Shown one piece after another: positions 1-9,270 of a stretch of 32,061 bases of DNA. Under the pieces are notes generated by a model that was given only the letters and a program-made list of their open reading frames with translations, did no database searches and had not been told where the DNA came from. The translations under genes and the position numbers were made by a program. Within the stretch, counting starts at the first letter, position 1; each line of letters starts with the position of its first letter. Source of the stretch: Deltaproteobacteria bacterium (GTDB lineage: Bacteria; Desulfobacterota; Binatia; UBA9968; JAJDTQ01); contig JAPPNE010000154.1 in assembly GCA_028818775.1 (NCBI GenBank), forward strand, positions 1 through 32,061, written 5' to 3'.

Positions 1-2
1 GC

Positions 3-1685
3 ATCGTGCAGGAGATGCAGACCTCGCTCTTCCGCACCGGCTTCTCCACCATCATACGGGAATCGCACGACGCCAGTTGCGCGATCCTGAACACCCGGGC
101 CGAGGTCATCGCCCAGCACGTGGTGCTCCCGCTCCACATGGGCGCCTTTCCCGCATGCGCCGAGGGCCTGCTGGAACGGTTTTCCCCGGAATATCTGCAA
201 GAGGGCGACGCGTACATCGTCAACCACCCCTACCGCGGCGGCAGCCCCCACGCACCGGACATGGGCGTGCTGACCCCCGTCTTCTACCAGGGCGAGTGGG
301 TGGGCTTCTGCGCCAGCATGGCGCACAAGAGCGACATCGGCGGCACGGTGCCGGGCAGCGGCTCGGGCACGGCGAGGGAGATCTTCCAGGAAGGCCTGCA
401 CCTGCCCGCGGTGAAGTTCATGGACGCCGGCAGGCCGGTGCGCGAGCTGGAGTGGTTCATCCACGCCAACAGCCGTACGCCCGAGGTGGTGGTGGGCGAC
501 ATCCGCGGCCAGGTGGGCGCCAACCGGCTGGGCGAACGGCGCATGGCCGAGTTGCTGGACAAGTACGGCAAAAACACGGTCATGGCCGCCACCGAGGAGC
601 TGGCCGGTCACGCCGAGCGGCGCCTCCGGCAGGTCATCGCCTCCTGGCCCGACGGCCGGTACCAAGGCGAGGCGTGCGTCGACAACGACGGCATCGACCT
701 CGACAAACCCGTGCGCATCCGTGTCACCGTGGAAAAGACCGGCGACCGCGTCCTTTTCGACTTCTCCGAGTGCAGTCCCCAGACCACCGGCCCCGCCAAC
801 ATCCGCCCGCCCTTGGTGCGGGCCTGCTGCTACTACTGCCTCATCGCTCTCGTGGACCCGTTCCTGCCCATCAACCAAGGCTTGGCGCGGGTGGTGGAAA
901 CCCGCTTCCGCCAGGGGACCGTGGTCTGTCCCGACTACCCCGCCGCGGTGAACGCCTACATGCCCACCGCGCTGGTGGTGGCCGAGGCCGTGCTTCAGGC
1001 CATGGGCTCCCTGGTCCCCGGCAAGACCATCGCCGAGGGCTCCGGCAGCGGCGCCATCGCCTTGGGCGGCCGCGCCCGCGACGGCAAGCGCAGCTACGTC
1101 CAGTACGAGATCTTCGCCGGCGGCGTCGGCGGCCGCAACGGCAAGGACGGCGCCTCCGCCACCTCCTTCCACCTGAGCAACGGCAAGATCGCCCCCGTGG
1201 AGATCATCGAGTCCGAGTTCCCCACCCGCGTCGAACGCTTCGAGCTCCTGCAGGACTCCGGCGGCCCCGGCCGCCACCGCGGCGGCCTCGGCTTCGTCCG
1301 CGAGTACCGCATCCTCCAGGACGAAGTGCGCTTCTCCATGCGCACCGACAAGCACGCCCTCGCCCCTCAGGGCATCGCCGGCGGCCACTCCGGCGGCACC
1401 GGCGCCTGCATCATCAACCCCGGCGACGACGACGAGCGCAGCATGCCCTCGCGTTTCGGCGATCAGCGCCTCAAGAGCGGCGACGTGCTGCGGATGGAGC
1501 GCCCGGGCGGCGGCGGCGTGGGAGCAGCGTTCGAGCGCAGCCCGGAGGCGGTGCTGGAAGATGTGCGTCAGGGGTACGTGTCGATGGAGCGGGCAAGGGA
1601 CGACTACGGGGTTGCTTTGAGCAACCGAGAGGGCGCGATTGTCCTGGATCGGCCCGCGACCAACCAACTGCGTGGCAAGGGCTGA
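3..1685 (+). CDS. Hydantoinase B / 5-oxoprolinase family subunit, 5'-truncated by the window edge
   Basis: Family role: HyuB-type subunits work with a HyuA subunit in ATP-dependent ring opening of hydantoins, 5-oxoproline or related lactams; the real substrate cannot be told from sequence. About 560 residues are visible and they begin inside the conserved N-terminal block (the TSFSTIIRE-SHDASCAI type region, seen here as FSTIIRESHDASCAIL), so roughly the first 20-30 residues and the true start lie outside the window. Further family marks are VNHPYRGGSPHAPDMG, a GGVGGRNGKDG stretch, and the glycine-rich GGPGRHRGGLGF and RPGGGGVG segments near the C-terminus. The end, with DVRQGYVSMERARDDYGVAL, is typical of complete family members, so the 3' end is intact. 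It converges on the GST gene with about 34 bases between them. A partner hyuA would be expected upstream, outside the window. Confidence 0.93.
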   Translation: MVQEMQTSLFRTGFSTIIRESHDASCAILNTRAEVIAQHVVLPLHMGAFPACAEGLLERFSPEYLQEGDAYIVNHPYRGGSPHAPDMGVLTPVFYQGEWVGFCASMAHKSDIGGTVPGSGSGTAREIFQEGLHLPAVKFMDAGRPVRELEWFIHANSRTPEVVVGDIRGQVGANRLGERRMAELLDKYGKNTVMAATEELAGHAERRLRQVIASWPDGRYQGEACVDNDGIDLDKPVRIRVTVEKTGDRVLFDFSECSPQTTGPANIRPPLVRACCYYCLIALVDPFLPINQGLARVVETRFRQGTVVCPDYPAAVNAYMPTALVVAEAVLQAMGSLVPGKTIAEGSGSGAIALGGRARDGKRSYVQYEIFAGGVGGRNGKDGASATSFHLSNGKIAPVEIIESEFPTRVERFELLQDSGGPGRHRGGLGFVREYRILQDEVRFSMRTDKHALAPQGIAGGHSGGTGACIINPGDDDERSMPSRFGDQRLKSGDVLRMERPGGGGVGAAFERSPEAVLEDVRQGYVSMERARDDYGVALSNREGAIVLDRPATNQLRGKG

Positions 1686-1719
1686 ACGGTGGAATGCAAT
1701 AACTCTCCCTTGACGGGAT

Positions 1720-2379
1720 TCAATCGATCTCGTCTTCGGACACGACCCACGGTTCTTGAAGCGCCGCGTCGCGCCATTCGACGAAGGCAGGCAGTGCCAG
1801 GACAGCACGGCTGTAGGCGGTGCAAGTGTCGTCGAGTTCGACCCCGTACGTATCCAGGCGAGTGACCACCGGGGCGAACATGGCATCGGCCACACCGAAG
1901 CCGCCGAAGAGAAAGTCGCCGCTCTCACAGTAGCGGTCACGGCACTCACGCCAGATCTCGCATACCCGGGCGATGTCTTCCGCGACCCCGGGGCCACGGC
2001 CCTTGCCCTTCAGGTCCGTGCGACGCAGGTTCATGGGCATGCAGTTGCGCAGAGCGGTAAAGCCGGCATGCATTTCGTTGGCGATGGAACGAGCCATCGC
2101 ACGCGCATCCCGATCCTCGGGCCACAGGCTGGCCTCGGGGAACAGCTCGTGGGCGTATTCCAGGATCGCGAGGGTTTCCCATATGGTGCGTTCGCCGTGA
2201 AGCAACACCGGCACGCGCCCCGACGGGGAGACGGCGGCGATGGCTTCCTTCCAGTTCTCGTCGAACAGCAGAATCATCTTTTCGGCAAACGGGATGCCGG
2301 CATGGCGCAGAGCCAGCCACGGCCGAAGGGACCATGAGGAGTAGTTCTTGTTGCCGATCACCAGGGTCAGTTCGCTCAT
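1720..2379 (-). CDS. Glutathione S-transferase family protein
   Basis: This is a predicted cytosolic glutathione S-transferase of about 219 residues, the usual family length. The N-terminal thioredoxin-like half opens with LVIGNKNYSSWSLRPWLALRHAGIPF; the SSWSLRPW segment is the expected active-site region, with a serine as probable catalytic residue. PSGRVPVLLHG followed by IWETLAILEYAHE matches the cis-proline and glutathione gamma-glutamyl-binding segment. The C-terminal half is helical. An open frame continues 16 codons upstream, but the ATG at 2379 is chosen because it directly precedes the conserved first strand and has GGGAG nine bases upstream. The substrate is unknown. It stands alone, convergent with the hydantoinase gene and codirectional with the unknown gene upstream. 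Confidence 0.9.
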   Translation of the reverse strand: MSELTLVIGNKNYSSWSLRPWLALRHAGIPFAEKMILLFDENWKEAIAAVSPSGRVPVLLHGERTIWETLAILEYAHELFPEASLWPEDRDARAMARSIANEMHAGFTALRNCMPMNLRRTDLKGKGRGPGVAEDIARVCEIWRECRDRYCESGDFLFGGFGVADAMFAPVVTRLDTYGVELDDTCTAYSRAVLALPAFVEWRDAALQEPWVVSEDEID

Positions 2380-2498
2380 CTCAACATTCTCCCGCCACCC
2401 GCCGTTCCATGGTGGAGTCGGCTGCATGGACCCTCACTGCTGCCAACAGGGCATCACCCGGACAGCCTATCGGGGGGCGGAAAGGGCTCGACCGTTTG

Positions 2499-2879
2499 TC
2501 ACGCGGCCGGTTTCTTGACCTTGGCAATCTGTTTCATCGCCAAGGCGGCCACGGCCAGTTTCCGGACATCTTTCCAGCAGTCAGAGGACTGCAAGGCCTC
2601 GACCGTCCAACTTGTGGCATTTGTCTCGCCACTCATTTGGTCGAGTTTCCGGTCCAGAGATCGCAGCGCGGAGAGTTCGCCTTGCGTCAGGTCGTTCCTT
2701 GACACTGCATCGTCGACAACCCAACAACTGTCGCTGTAGTCAAGCGCCAGTTCATCAACCGCTCGACCGTCACCTGCCGCCTCGAGTATCGCAATCTGCT
2801 CGCCGGCGGGAAGAGCGAGGTTGAGCACTGCATCCCACAGCAAGGCGAGTCGTTCCTCTGTTGATGCTGTCTTCGGCAT
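2499..2879 (-). CDS. Hypothetical protein, 126 aa
   Basis: I do not recognise this family. The ATG at 2879 is preceded by TTGAGG at eight bases' spacing, so it is preferred over the longer open frame reaching 3008. The product is soluble and helical, starting MPKTASTEERLALLWDAVLN. It contains the acidic segment DELALDYSDSCWVVDDAV and ends in a basic, alanine-rich tail (LAVAALAMKQIAKVKKPAA). There is no signal peptide or membrane segment. It is divergent from the DUF433 gene that begins near 3067, so the two share a short control region. The length, the shape and the toxin-antitoxin-like neighbours suggest an accessory gene, but no function can be assigned. Confidence 0.6.
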   Translation of the reverse strand: MPKTASTEERLALLWDAVLNLALPAGEQIAILEAAGDGRAVDELALDYSDSCWVVDDAVSRNDLTQGELSALRSLDRKLDQMSGETNATSWTVEALQSSDCWKDVRKLAVAALAMKQIAKVKKPAA

Positions 2880-3027
2880 CACGTCAACCTCAATGAAGCT
2901 TGGTTCCCGCTGGAAACAATTGAAGAGTTTACACCGAAATTCGTCACCCGCCAATGCGGCCGCAGCCCGTAACGCCCTCTCTACAACGCCAAAAACGGGC
3001 CCGTTCACTCACTGTGCGACTGCTGAG

Positions 3028-3056
3028 TTGCCCTCTTCCCCCCATCGGGTTAAAAT
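3028..3056 (+). promoter_or_regulatory. Candidate sigma-70 promoter of the DUF433/DUF5615 pair
   Basis: TTGCCC at 3028-3033 and TAAAAT at 3051-3056 are separated by 17 bases. The expected start of transcription, about 3062-3064, is only a few bases before the ATG at 3067, so the mRNA would be nearly leaderless. No good Shine-Dalgarno sequence precedes that ATG, which agrees with this. This is pattern recognition only. Confidence 0.4.
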
Positions 3057-3066
3057 ATCTTCCGGA

Positions 3067-3705
3067 ATGGCGGAAACATTTAAGGCGAGGGCTTGGGCCA
3101 AAGAATCCTGGTCGGCAACCGAGGCATCATGCATCACCGGTGTCCCCTTGAAGCAGGTGCATCGGATCATTGACGCCGGCTTGCTGGGTGAGGCAGCAGA
3201 GAGCCGAAGCGGCACACGCATCGTGCTCGGGACAGGCCTAGTTGGCCTGAAAATTGCTTACCAGTTAAGGCCAGTCCTTACACCGGAGGGACGACGCCGT
3301 TTTATCCGGCGCCTGCTCGACGAGCCAGCAGCCGAGACCGTGTATGACGAGCCCCTTTTGGTCGATTTGCGGGTGATGGAGGAGGCTGTGTTTCGGCGGG
3401 TCACGCTCTTGGCAGAGGCGAAGCGAATGGTCGAGACCGACGACAAGGTGATGGCAGGAGCACCGTGTTTCAAAGGCACGCGGATCCCGGTCCACGATAT
3501 CGCCGCCATGCTCGCGAACGGTGACTCCGTTTCCTCACTCCGGACCGCTTATCCGAGATTAACGGAAAGACAGATCAGCGCTGCGCCAATATACGCCGAA
3601 GCGTATCCGCGCCGCGGACGGCGGCGCAATGTATCACCGTCGCGAAGACCCATGACACGCTCGTCTCGTGTGATCCACTCCGACGACCTCCCACCGACGT
3701 CGTGA
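3067..3705 (+). CDS. DUF433-domain protein, probable antitoxin of a DUF433/DUF5615 pair
   Basis: The product has 212 residues. Residues about 10-60 form a probable helix-turn-helix (WSATEASCITGVPLKQVHRIIDAGLL). The C-terminal part is a DUF433 domain, marked by the core MAGAPCFKGTRIPVHDIAAMLANG and then YPRLTERQISAAPIYAEAYPRRGR. DUF433 proteins are commonly encoded just upstream of DUF5615 PIN-like proteins and are proposed VapB-like antitoxins; the same arrangement is seen here. Its stop codon overlaps the next gene's GTG start in GTGA, so translation is probably coupled. The ATG at 3067 is chosen because it precedes the HTH and follows a candidate promoter. The open frame upstream of it is antisense to the unknown gene. 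The tail after about residue 185 is basic and not clearly conserved. Confidence 0.8.
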   Translation: MAETFKARAWAKESWSATEASCITGVPLKQVHRIIDAGLLGEAAESRSGTRIVLGTGLVGLKIAYQLRPVLTPEGRRRFIRRLLDEPAAETVYDEPLLVDLRVMEEAVFRRVTLLAEAKRMVETDDKVMAGAPCFKGTRIPVHDIAAMLANGDSVSSLRTAYPRLTERQISAAPIYAEAYPRRGRRRNVSPSRRPMTRSSRVIHSDDLPPTS

Positions 3706-4091
3706 AATTCCTGATCGACGAGTGCCTCAGTCCCGACCTCGCCACGGACGCGCGCAAGAGGGGATTCCTTGAATCGGTGCACGTAACGTGGCTCGGTCTG
3801 GGAGCAACAGCAGACTGGGTCATTGTCCGGCGCGCCGTACAGGATGGCTATGTGCTTGTCACGAATAACACAATAGACTTCACACGCTTGGTTGAACGTG
3901 AGGCCATACACTCAGGACTCATCTGCCTGAACGTGACACATGAGTTTATGAGCCTCGTGGTACAAAAGCGGTTGTTTAGCCTTGCCCTCGACCACTTGGC
4001 CCAGGACGAACCCATCAACGATGTGCTCGAAATCACTATGACACGCGACAAGAGGGTCCAGGTGCGTCGATGGGCTTCATCCGGCCTTTGA
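3702..4091 (+). CDS. DUF5615 PIN-like protein, probable toxin partner
   Basis: The product has 129 residues and starts KFLIDECLSPDLA. The acidic pair D6-E7 in the first strand is where PIN-like nucleases place metal-binding residues. DGYVLVTNNTIDFTRLVEREAIHSGLICLNV matches the second conserved block of DUF5615 proteins, with an aspartate in TNNTIDF where the family usually has a TxDxDF-type motif. Family members are predicted PIN-fold ribonucleases acting as toxins; nuclease activity is inferred here, not shown. The GTG start overlaps the stop of the DUF433 gene by four bases. Base composition is visibly more AT-rich than in the neighbouring core genes, which suggests acquired DNA. Confidence 0.8.
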   Translation: MKFLIDECLSPDLATDARKRGFLESVHVTWLGLGATADWVIVRRAVQDGYVLVTNNTIDFTRLVEREAIHSGLICLNVTHEFMSLVVQKRLFSLALDHLAQDEPINDVLEITMTRDKRVQVRRWASSGL

Positions 4092-4151
4092 CGGTGAAAC
4101 AGCGTGTTCGGCAGCCGACGTCGCCAAGCCCATGCGCTATCCTATCTCTAG

Positions 4152-4240
4152 TACTGCCTCATCAACCCGTTCCAGTGTATCGACGATGCGCTGCTAGAGA
4201 GCGAGACCCGCTTCCGCCAAGGAACCGTTAAAGTCTACGA
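4152..4240 (+). pseudogene. Decayed fragment of a hydantoinase B gene
   Basis: Translating from 4152 gives YCLINPFQCIDDALLES followed by ETRFRQGTVKVYDGA. The intact gene has YCLIALVDPFLPINQG and ETRFRQGTVVCPDYPAA at about 834-925. At DNA level, TACTGCCTCATC is identical and the ACCCGCTTCCGCCA core is shared, with in-frame gaps of three codons and one codon. A TAG immediately precedes the fragment (4149-4151) and similarity fades after about 4228, so it cannot be functional. It could be a partial duplication or a remnant of another family member. Confidence 0.55.
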
Positions 4241-4504
4241 CGGAGCGCTAGTCGCTGCCACGAGTTCTACTACGGGACACCTCTCGGTCCGGGGGTCATA
4301 GCTTAGCAAGAGCCATATTCGGCGAAACCTCTTGCTCTCGACGTGGAAGCCCGATGAAAGTCTTTGCTCCAGGTTGTCAATGAGATACGGCTCATCGGAA
4401 TGGAGCAATAGCTCTACAATCTGACCGTCGACGAATAACTTGTAGTAGTCTCGATAAGGCCAGCGGAGCGGGCCCCATACAATTCCTCTGTTGGTCGGTG
4501 CCCC
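4235..4504 (-). pseudogene. Open frame without a start codon, likely gene remnant
   Basis: The minus strand is open from just after a TAA (4505-4507) to a TAG (4235-4237), about 89 codons. It reads protein-like, for example IVWGPLRWPYRDYYKLFVDG, then LLLHSDEPYLIDNLEQRL and FHVESKRFRRIWLLLSYDP. It has no ATG or GTG in a useful place. The composition (many aromatic and charged residues, few low-complexity runs) suggests former coding sequence. It could also be a small gene starting at an unusual codon such as ATT near 4483. I do not recognise the family. Its end slightly overlaps the hydantoinase fragment. The rest of the 4092-4530 gap shows nothing I can name. Confidence 0.35.
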
Positions 4505-4530
4505 TTACGGGTAAGTGGTCTCGGATACTG

Positions 4531-5958
4531 TCACCGCCGGCTCACCGCCTCGAACAGATGCAACTGCGGCGTCTTGCCGTTGTCGTCCGCGAGCACCGGG
4601 TAGTTGGCGGTGAAGCAGGCATCGCAATAGCCGGCGTCGTTGCCCTTGAAGAAGGTGTAGAGGCCTTGGCGGCTGAGGTAGGCGAGGGAGTCGGCGCCGA
4701 TGAAGGCGCGGATGCCTTCGACGGAGTGGACGGAGGCGATGAGCTCCTTGTGGGTGGGGGTGTCGATGCCGTAGTAGCAGGGACTGATGGTGGGGGGTGA
4801 GCTGATGCGGACGTGGACCTCGGCGGCCCCCGCCTCGCGCAGCATGCGGATGATCTTCTGGCTGGTGGTGCCGCGGACGATGGAGTCGTCCACCACCACC
4901 ACGCGCTTGCCCTGGAGCACCTCGCGCATGGCGTTGAGCTTGATCTTGACGCCGAAGTTGCGGATGTGCTGCTGCGGTTCGATGAAGGTGCGGCCGACGT
5001 AGTGGTTGCGGATCAGGGCGAGGTCGAGCGGGATGCCGGACTGCTCGGCGTAGCCGATGGCGGCGGGCACGCCGGAGTCGGGCACCGGAGTCACCAGGTC
5101 GGCGTCCACGTGGCTCTCCCGTGCGAGCTGGCGGCCCAGCTCCTTGCGGTACTGGTAGACGCTGTGGCCGTAGACGTTGCTGTCGGGGCGAGCAAAGTAG
5201 ATGGACTCGAAGATGCAGCGGGCCGGAGTGGCCTCGGGGAAGGGCTTGAGTGAGTCCATGCCGGCGCGGCTGAGGACCAGAACTTCGCCGGGCTCTACCT
5301 CGCGTACGTACTCGGCCTCAATCAGATCCAGCACGCAGGTCTCCGACGCCACCACCCAGGAGTCCCTGTCCCCCTCGCCGCGAAACCGGCCCAGGATCAG
5401 CGGCCGGAAACCCAGGGGATCGCGGGCGGCGATCATGGTGTGGGTGGTGAGGAATACGAGGGAGTAGGAGCCCTTGACACGGTGGAGGGCGTCGACGACG
5501 CGGTCCGTCAGGGTCTTCTCCTTCGAGGTGGCGATGAGGTGGACGATCACCTCGGTGTCGGAGGTGGACTGGAAGATGGAGCCGGACTCCTCGAGTTGCT
5601 GGCGGAGCTCGTTGGCGTTGACCAGGTTGCCGTTGTGGGACACGGCGATGGGGCCGTCGGCGTACTCCACCACGAACGGCTGTGCGTTCTTGATGTCGGT
5701 CTGCCCGCTGGTGGAATAGCGGTTGTGCCCGATGGCGGAGGCGCCTTGCAGGTTCTTGATGATGTCCTCCTTGAAGACGTCCGCCACCAGACCCATCTGG
5801 CGGTGGGAGATGAGGACGTCGCCGTCGGAGGACACGATGCCGGACGATTCCTGGCCTCGGTGCTGCAGGGCGTAGAGCCCCAGGTACACCATGTTGGCGG
5901 CCTCGGGATGGCCGTGGACCCCGACCACCGCGCATTCTTCATGGAACTTGTCGAACAT
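4531..5958 (-). CDS. purF: Amidophosphoribosyltransferase (glutamine PRPP amidotransferase)
   Basis: PurF catalyses the first committed step of purine synthesis: PRPP plus glutamine give phosphoribosylamine. The product has 475 residues. An eight-residue propeptide (MFDKFHEE) precedes Cys9, the N-terminal nucleophile exposed by processing. The glutaminase domain shows HRGQESSG, HNRYSTSGQ (78-86) and SHNGNLVN. The phosphoribosyltransferase domain has the PRPP loop VVVVDDSIVRGTTS (353-366). Cys248, Cys394, Cys445 and Cys448 match the four ligands of the Bacillus-type [4Fe-4S] cluster, so this is the iron-sulfur class. Start codon context: AGGCAGGACCTG precedes the ATG. It is the last gene of the long minus-strand operon, 52 bases after purL. 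No convincing terminator follows it. Confidence 0.97.
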   Translation of the reverse strand: MFDKFHEECAVVGVHGHPEAANMVYLGLYALQHRGQESSGIVSSDGDVLISHRQMGLVADVFKEDIIKNLQGASAIGHNRYSTSGQTDIKNAQPFVVEYADGPIAVSHNGNLVNANELRQQLEESGSIFQSTSDTEVIVHLIATSKEKTLTDRVVDALHRVKGSYSLVFLTTHTMIAARDPLGFRPLILGRFRGEGDRDSWVVASETCVLDLIEAEYVREVEPGEVLVLSRAGMDSLKPFPEATPARCIFESIYFARPDSNVYGHSVYQYRKELGRQLARESHVDADLVTPVPDSGVPAAIGYAEQSGIPLDLALIRNHYVGRTFIEPQQHIRNFGVKIKLNAMREVLQGKRVVVVDDSIVRGTTSQKIIRMLREAGAAEVHVRISSPPTISPCYYGIDTPTHKELIASVHSVEGIRAFIGADSLAYLSRQGLYTFFKGNDAGYCDACFTANYPVLADDNGKTPQLHLFEAVSRR

Positions 5959-6010
5959 CAGGTCCTGCCTGGGAAAGCGCTATCCGGCGCCGCTTCTCCG
6001 AGCCTGTTCG

Positions 6011-8242
<2,232 letters not shown>

Positions 8243-8248
8243 GTCGAG

Positions 8249-8950
8249 TTACGCGTTCCGCCGCCGGACCTCGGCGGCCATGGAGGAAAAGATGGTCAGG
8301 CCGCCGACGCCCCCGAGCAGCGATTCCGCGGCATCCTCCGGATGCGGCATCAGGCCGAAGACGTTGCGGCGGCGATTGCACACGCCGGCGATGTTTTCCA
8401 CGGAGCCGTTGGGATTGGCCTTGTCGGAGGTCCGTCCGGCCGCGTCCACGTAACGCAGCAGCACCTGTCCATTGTCGCGGAGTTCCTTGAGCGTGGGGGC
8501 GTCCGCGTAGAAGCGGCCTTCGCCGTGCTTCACCGGCATCTCGAGCAGGTCGCCGGGTTCGGCCGCGCACGTGAACGGCGACCGGGCGTGTTCCACGCAC
8601 AGGGTTACGCGCCGGCACACGAAGCGCAAGGACTCGTTGCGCGTGAGCGTGCCGGGCAGCAGCCCGGCCTCGCACAGTATCTGGAAGCCGTTGCAGATGC
8701 CCAGCACCAGTCCGCCGGCCGCGGCGAAGTCGACGATGCCCTGCATGACCGGCGCGAAGCGGGCCATGGCGCCGGCGCGCAGGTAGTCGCCGTAGGAGAA
8801 GCCGCCCGGGAGGACGACGCCGTCGCACCGGCCATCGAACGGGTCCTTGTGCCACAGGGTACGCACGTCGTGCCCGAGCACGTGACGCAGGCAATGGACG
8901 ACGTCGTCATCGTCGCAGGAGCCGGGAAAGATCGCCACTCCCCAGCGCAT
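8249..8950 (-). CDS. purQ: Phosphoribosylformylglycinamidine synthase subunit PurQ (glutaminase)
   Basis: PurQ hydrolyses glutamine and passes ammonia to PurL. It is a class I glutamine amidotransferase of 233 residues. The nucleophile is the cysteine of VLGICNGFQIL (about residue 86), and the His and Glu of the triad are in GLMPHPED near the C-terminus. IFPGSCDDDDV and VLPGGFSYGDYLRAGA are standard PurQ segments. The frame is open to a TTG at 8965, which would overlap purS by 11 bases. The ATG at 8950, four bases after the purS stop and directly before the first strand (RWGVAIFPG), is preferred. The gene sits in the order purS-purQ-purL, matching the three-subunit complex. Confidence 0.96.
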   Translation of the reverse strand: MRWGVAIFPGSCDDDDVVHCLRHVLGHDVRTLWHKDPFDGRCDGVVLPGGFSYGDYLRAGAMARFAPVMQGIVDFAAAGGLVLGICNGFQILCEAGLLPGTLTRNESLRFVCRRVTLCVEHARSPFTCAAEPGDLLEMPVKHGEGRFYADAPTLKELRDNGQVLLRYVDAAGRTSDKANPNGSVENIAGVCNRRRNVFGLMPHPEDAAESLLGGVGGLTIFSSMAAEVRRRNA

Positions 8951-8954
8951 GGCC

Positions 8955-9197
8955 TTATCCCGCAACCTCGAAGCGGTAGTCCTCGATGACCGGGTTGGCC
9001 AGCAGCTTCTCGCACATGCGCCGCGCCTGCTGCTCGGCGTCCTCCGCCTCCGCCACGTCCAGGCTCAGCTCCAGGTACTTGCCCACGCGCACTTCCCGGA
9101 CGGCGCCGAAGCCCAGGCTGTGAAGGGAGTTCTCCACGGCCTTGCCCTGGGGGTCGAGGACGCCCTCCTTGAGGGTTACGAAGACTTTGACGAGCAT
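8955..9197 (-). CDS. purS: Phosphoribosylformylglycinamidine synthase subunit PurS
   Basis: PurS is the small structural subunit that bridges PurQ and PurL in bacteria with small PurL. The product has 80 residues, the normal size, with KVFVTLKEGVLDPQGKAVENSLHSLGF and the typical VGKYLEL segment. The ATG at 9197 is chosen over an in-frame upstream start at 9215 because family members begin right at this first strand (MLVKVFVTL). No clear Shine-Dalgarno sequence is visible before it. About 73 bases separate it from the purC stop, and that gap holds a palindromic repeat. Confidence 0.94.
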   Translation of the reverse strand: MLVKVFVTLKEGVLDPQGKAVENSLHSLGFGAVREVRVGKYLELSLDVAEAEDAEQQARRMCEKLLANPVIEDYRFEVAG

Positions 9198-9221
9198 GGT
9201 GAAGCGACGCCCCACCCCTGG

Positions 9222-9241
9222 ATTCCCGCTTTCGCGGGAAT
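9222..9241. repeat. Palindromic intergenic repeat (ATTCCCGC/GCGGGAAT)
   Basis: ATTCCCGC at 9222-9229 and GCGGGAAT at 9234-9241 form a perfect 8-bp stem with a TTTC loop. Flanks read CCTGG on the left and GACGG on the right. Very similar short palindromes are dispersed in many proteobacterial and related genomes (dRS3-like or REP-like). It lies between purC and purS inside the operon, so it is transcribed. No second copy was seen in the window. Confidence 0.6.
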
Positions 9242-9270
9242 GACGGTTGAGCGGGCGGCTCCGCAGCCAT

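Noticed and set aside
77..1702. A 541-codon frame overlapping the hydantoinase gene
   Set aside because: Arg- and Pro-rich low-complexity translation, typical of an out-of-frame reading of GC-rich coding DNA.
4495..4530. CTTACCCGTAAG-type inverted repeat after purF as a terminator
   Set aside because: The stem is about 5 bp with a mismatch and no T-run follows on the minus strand, so it is not convincing.
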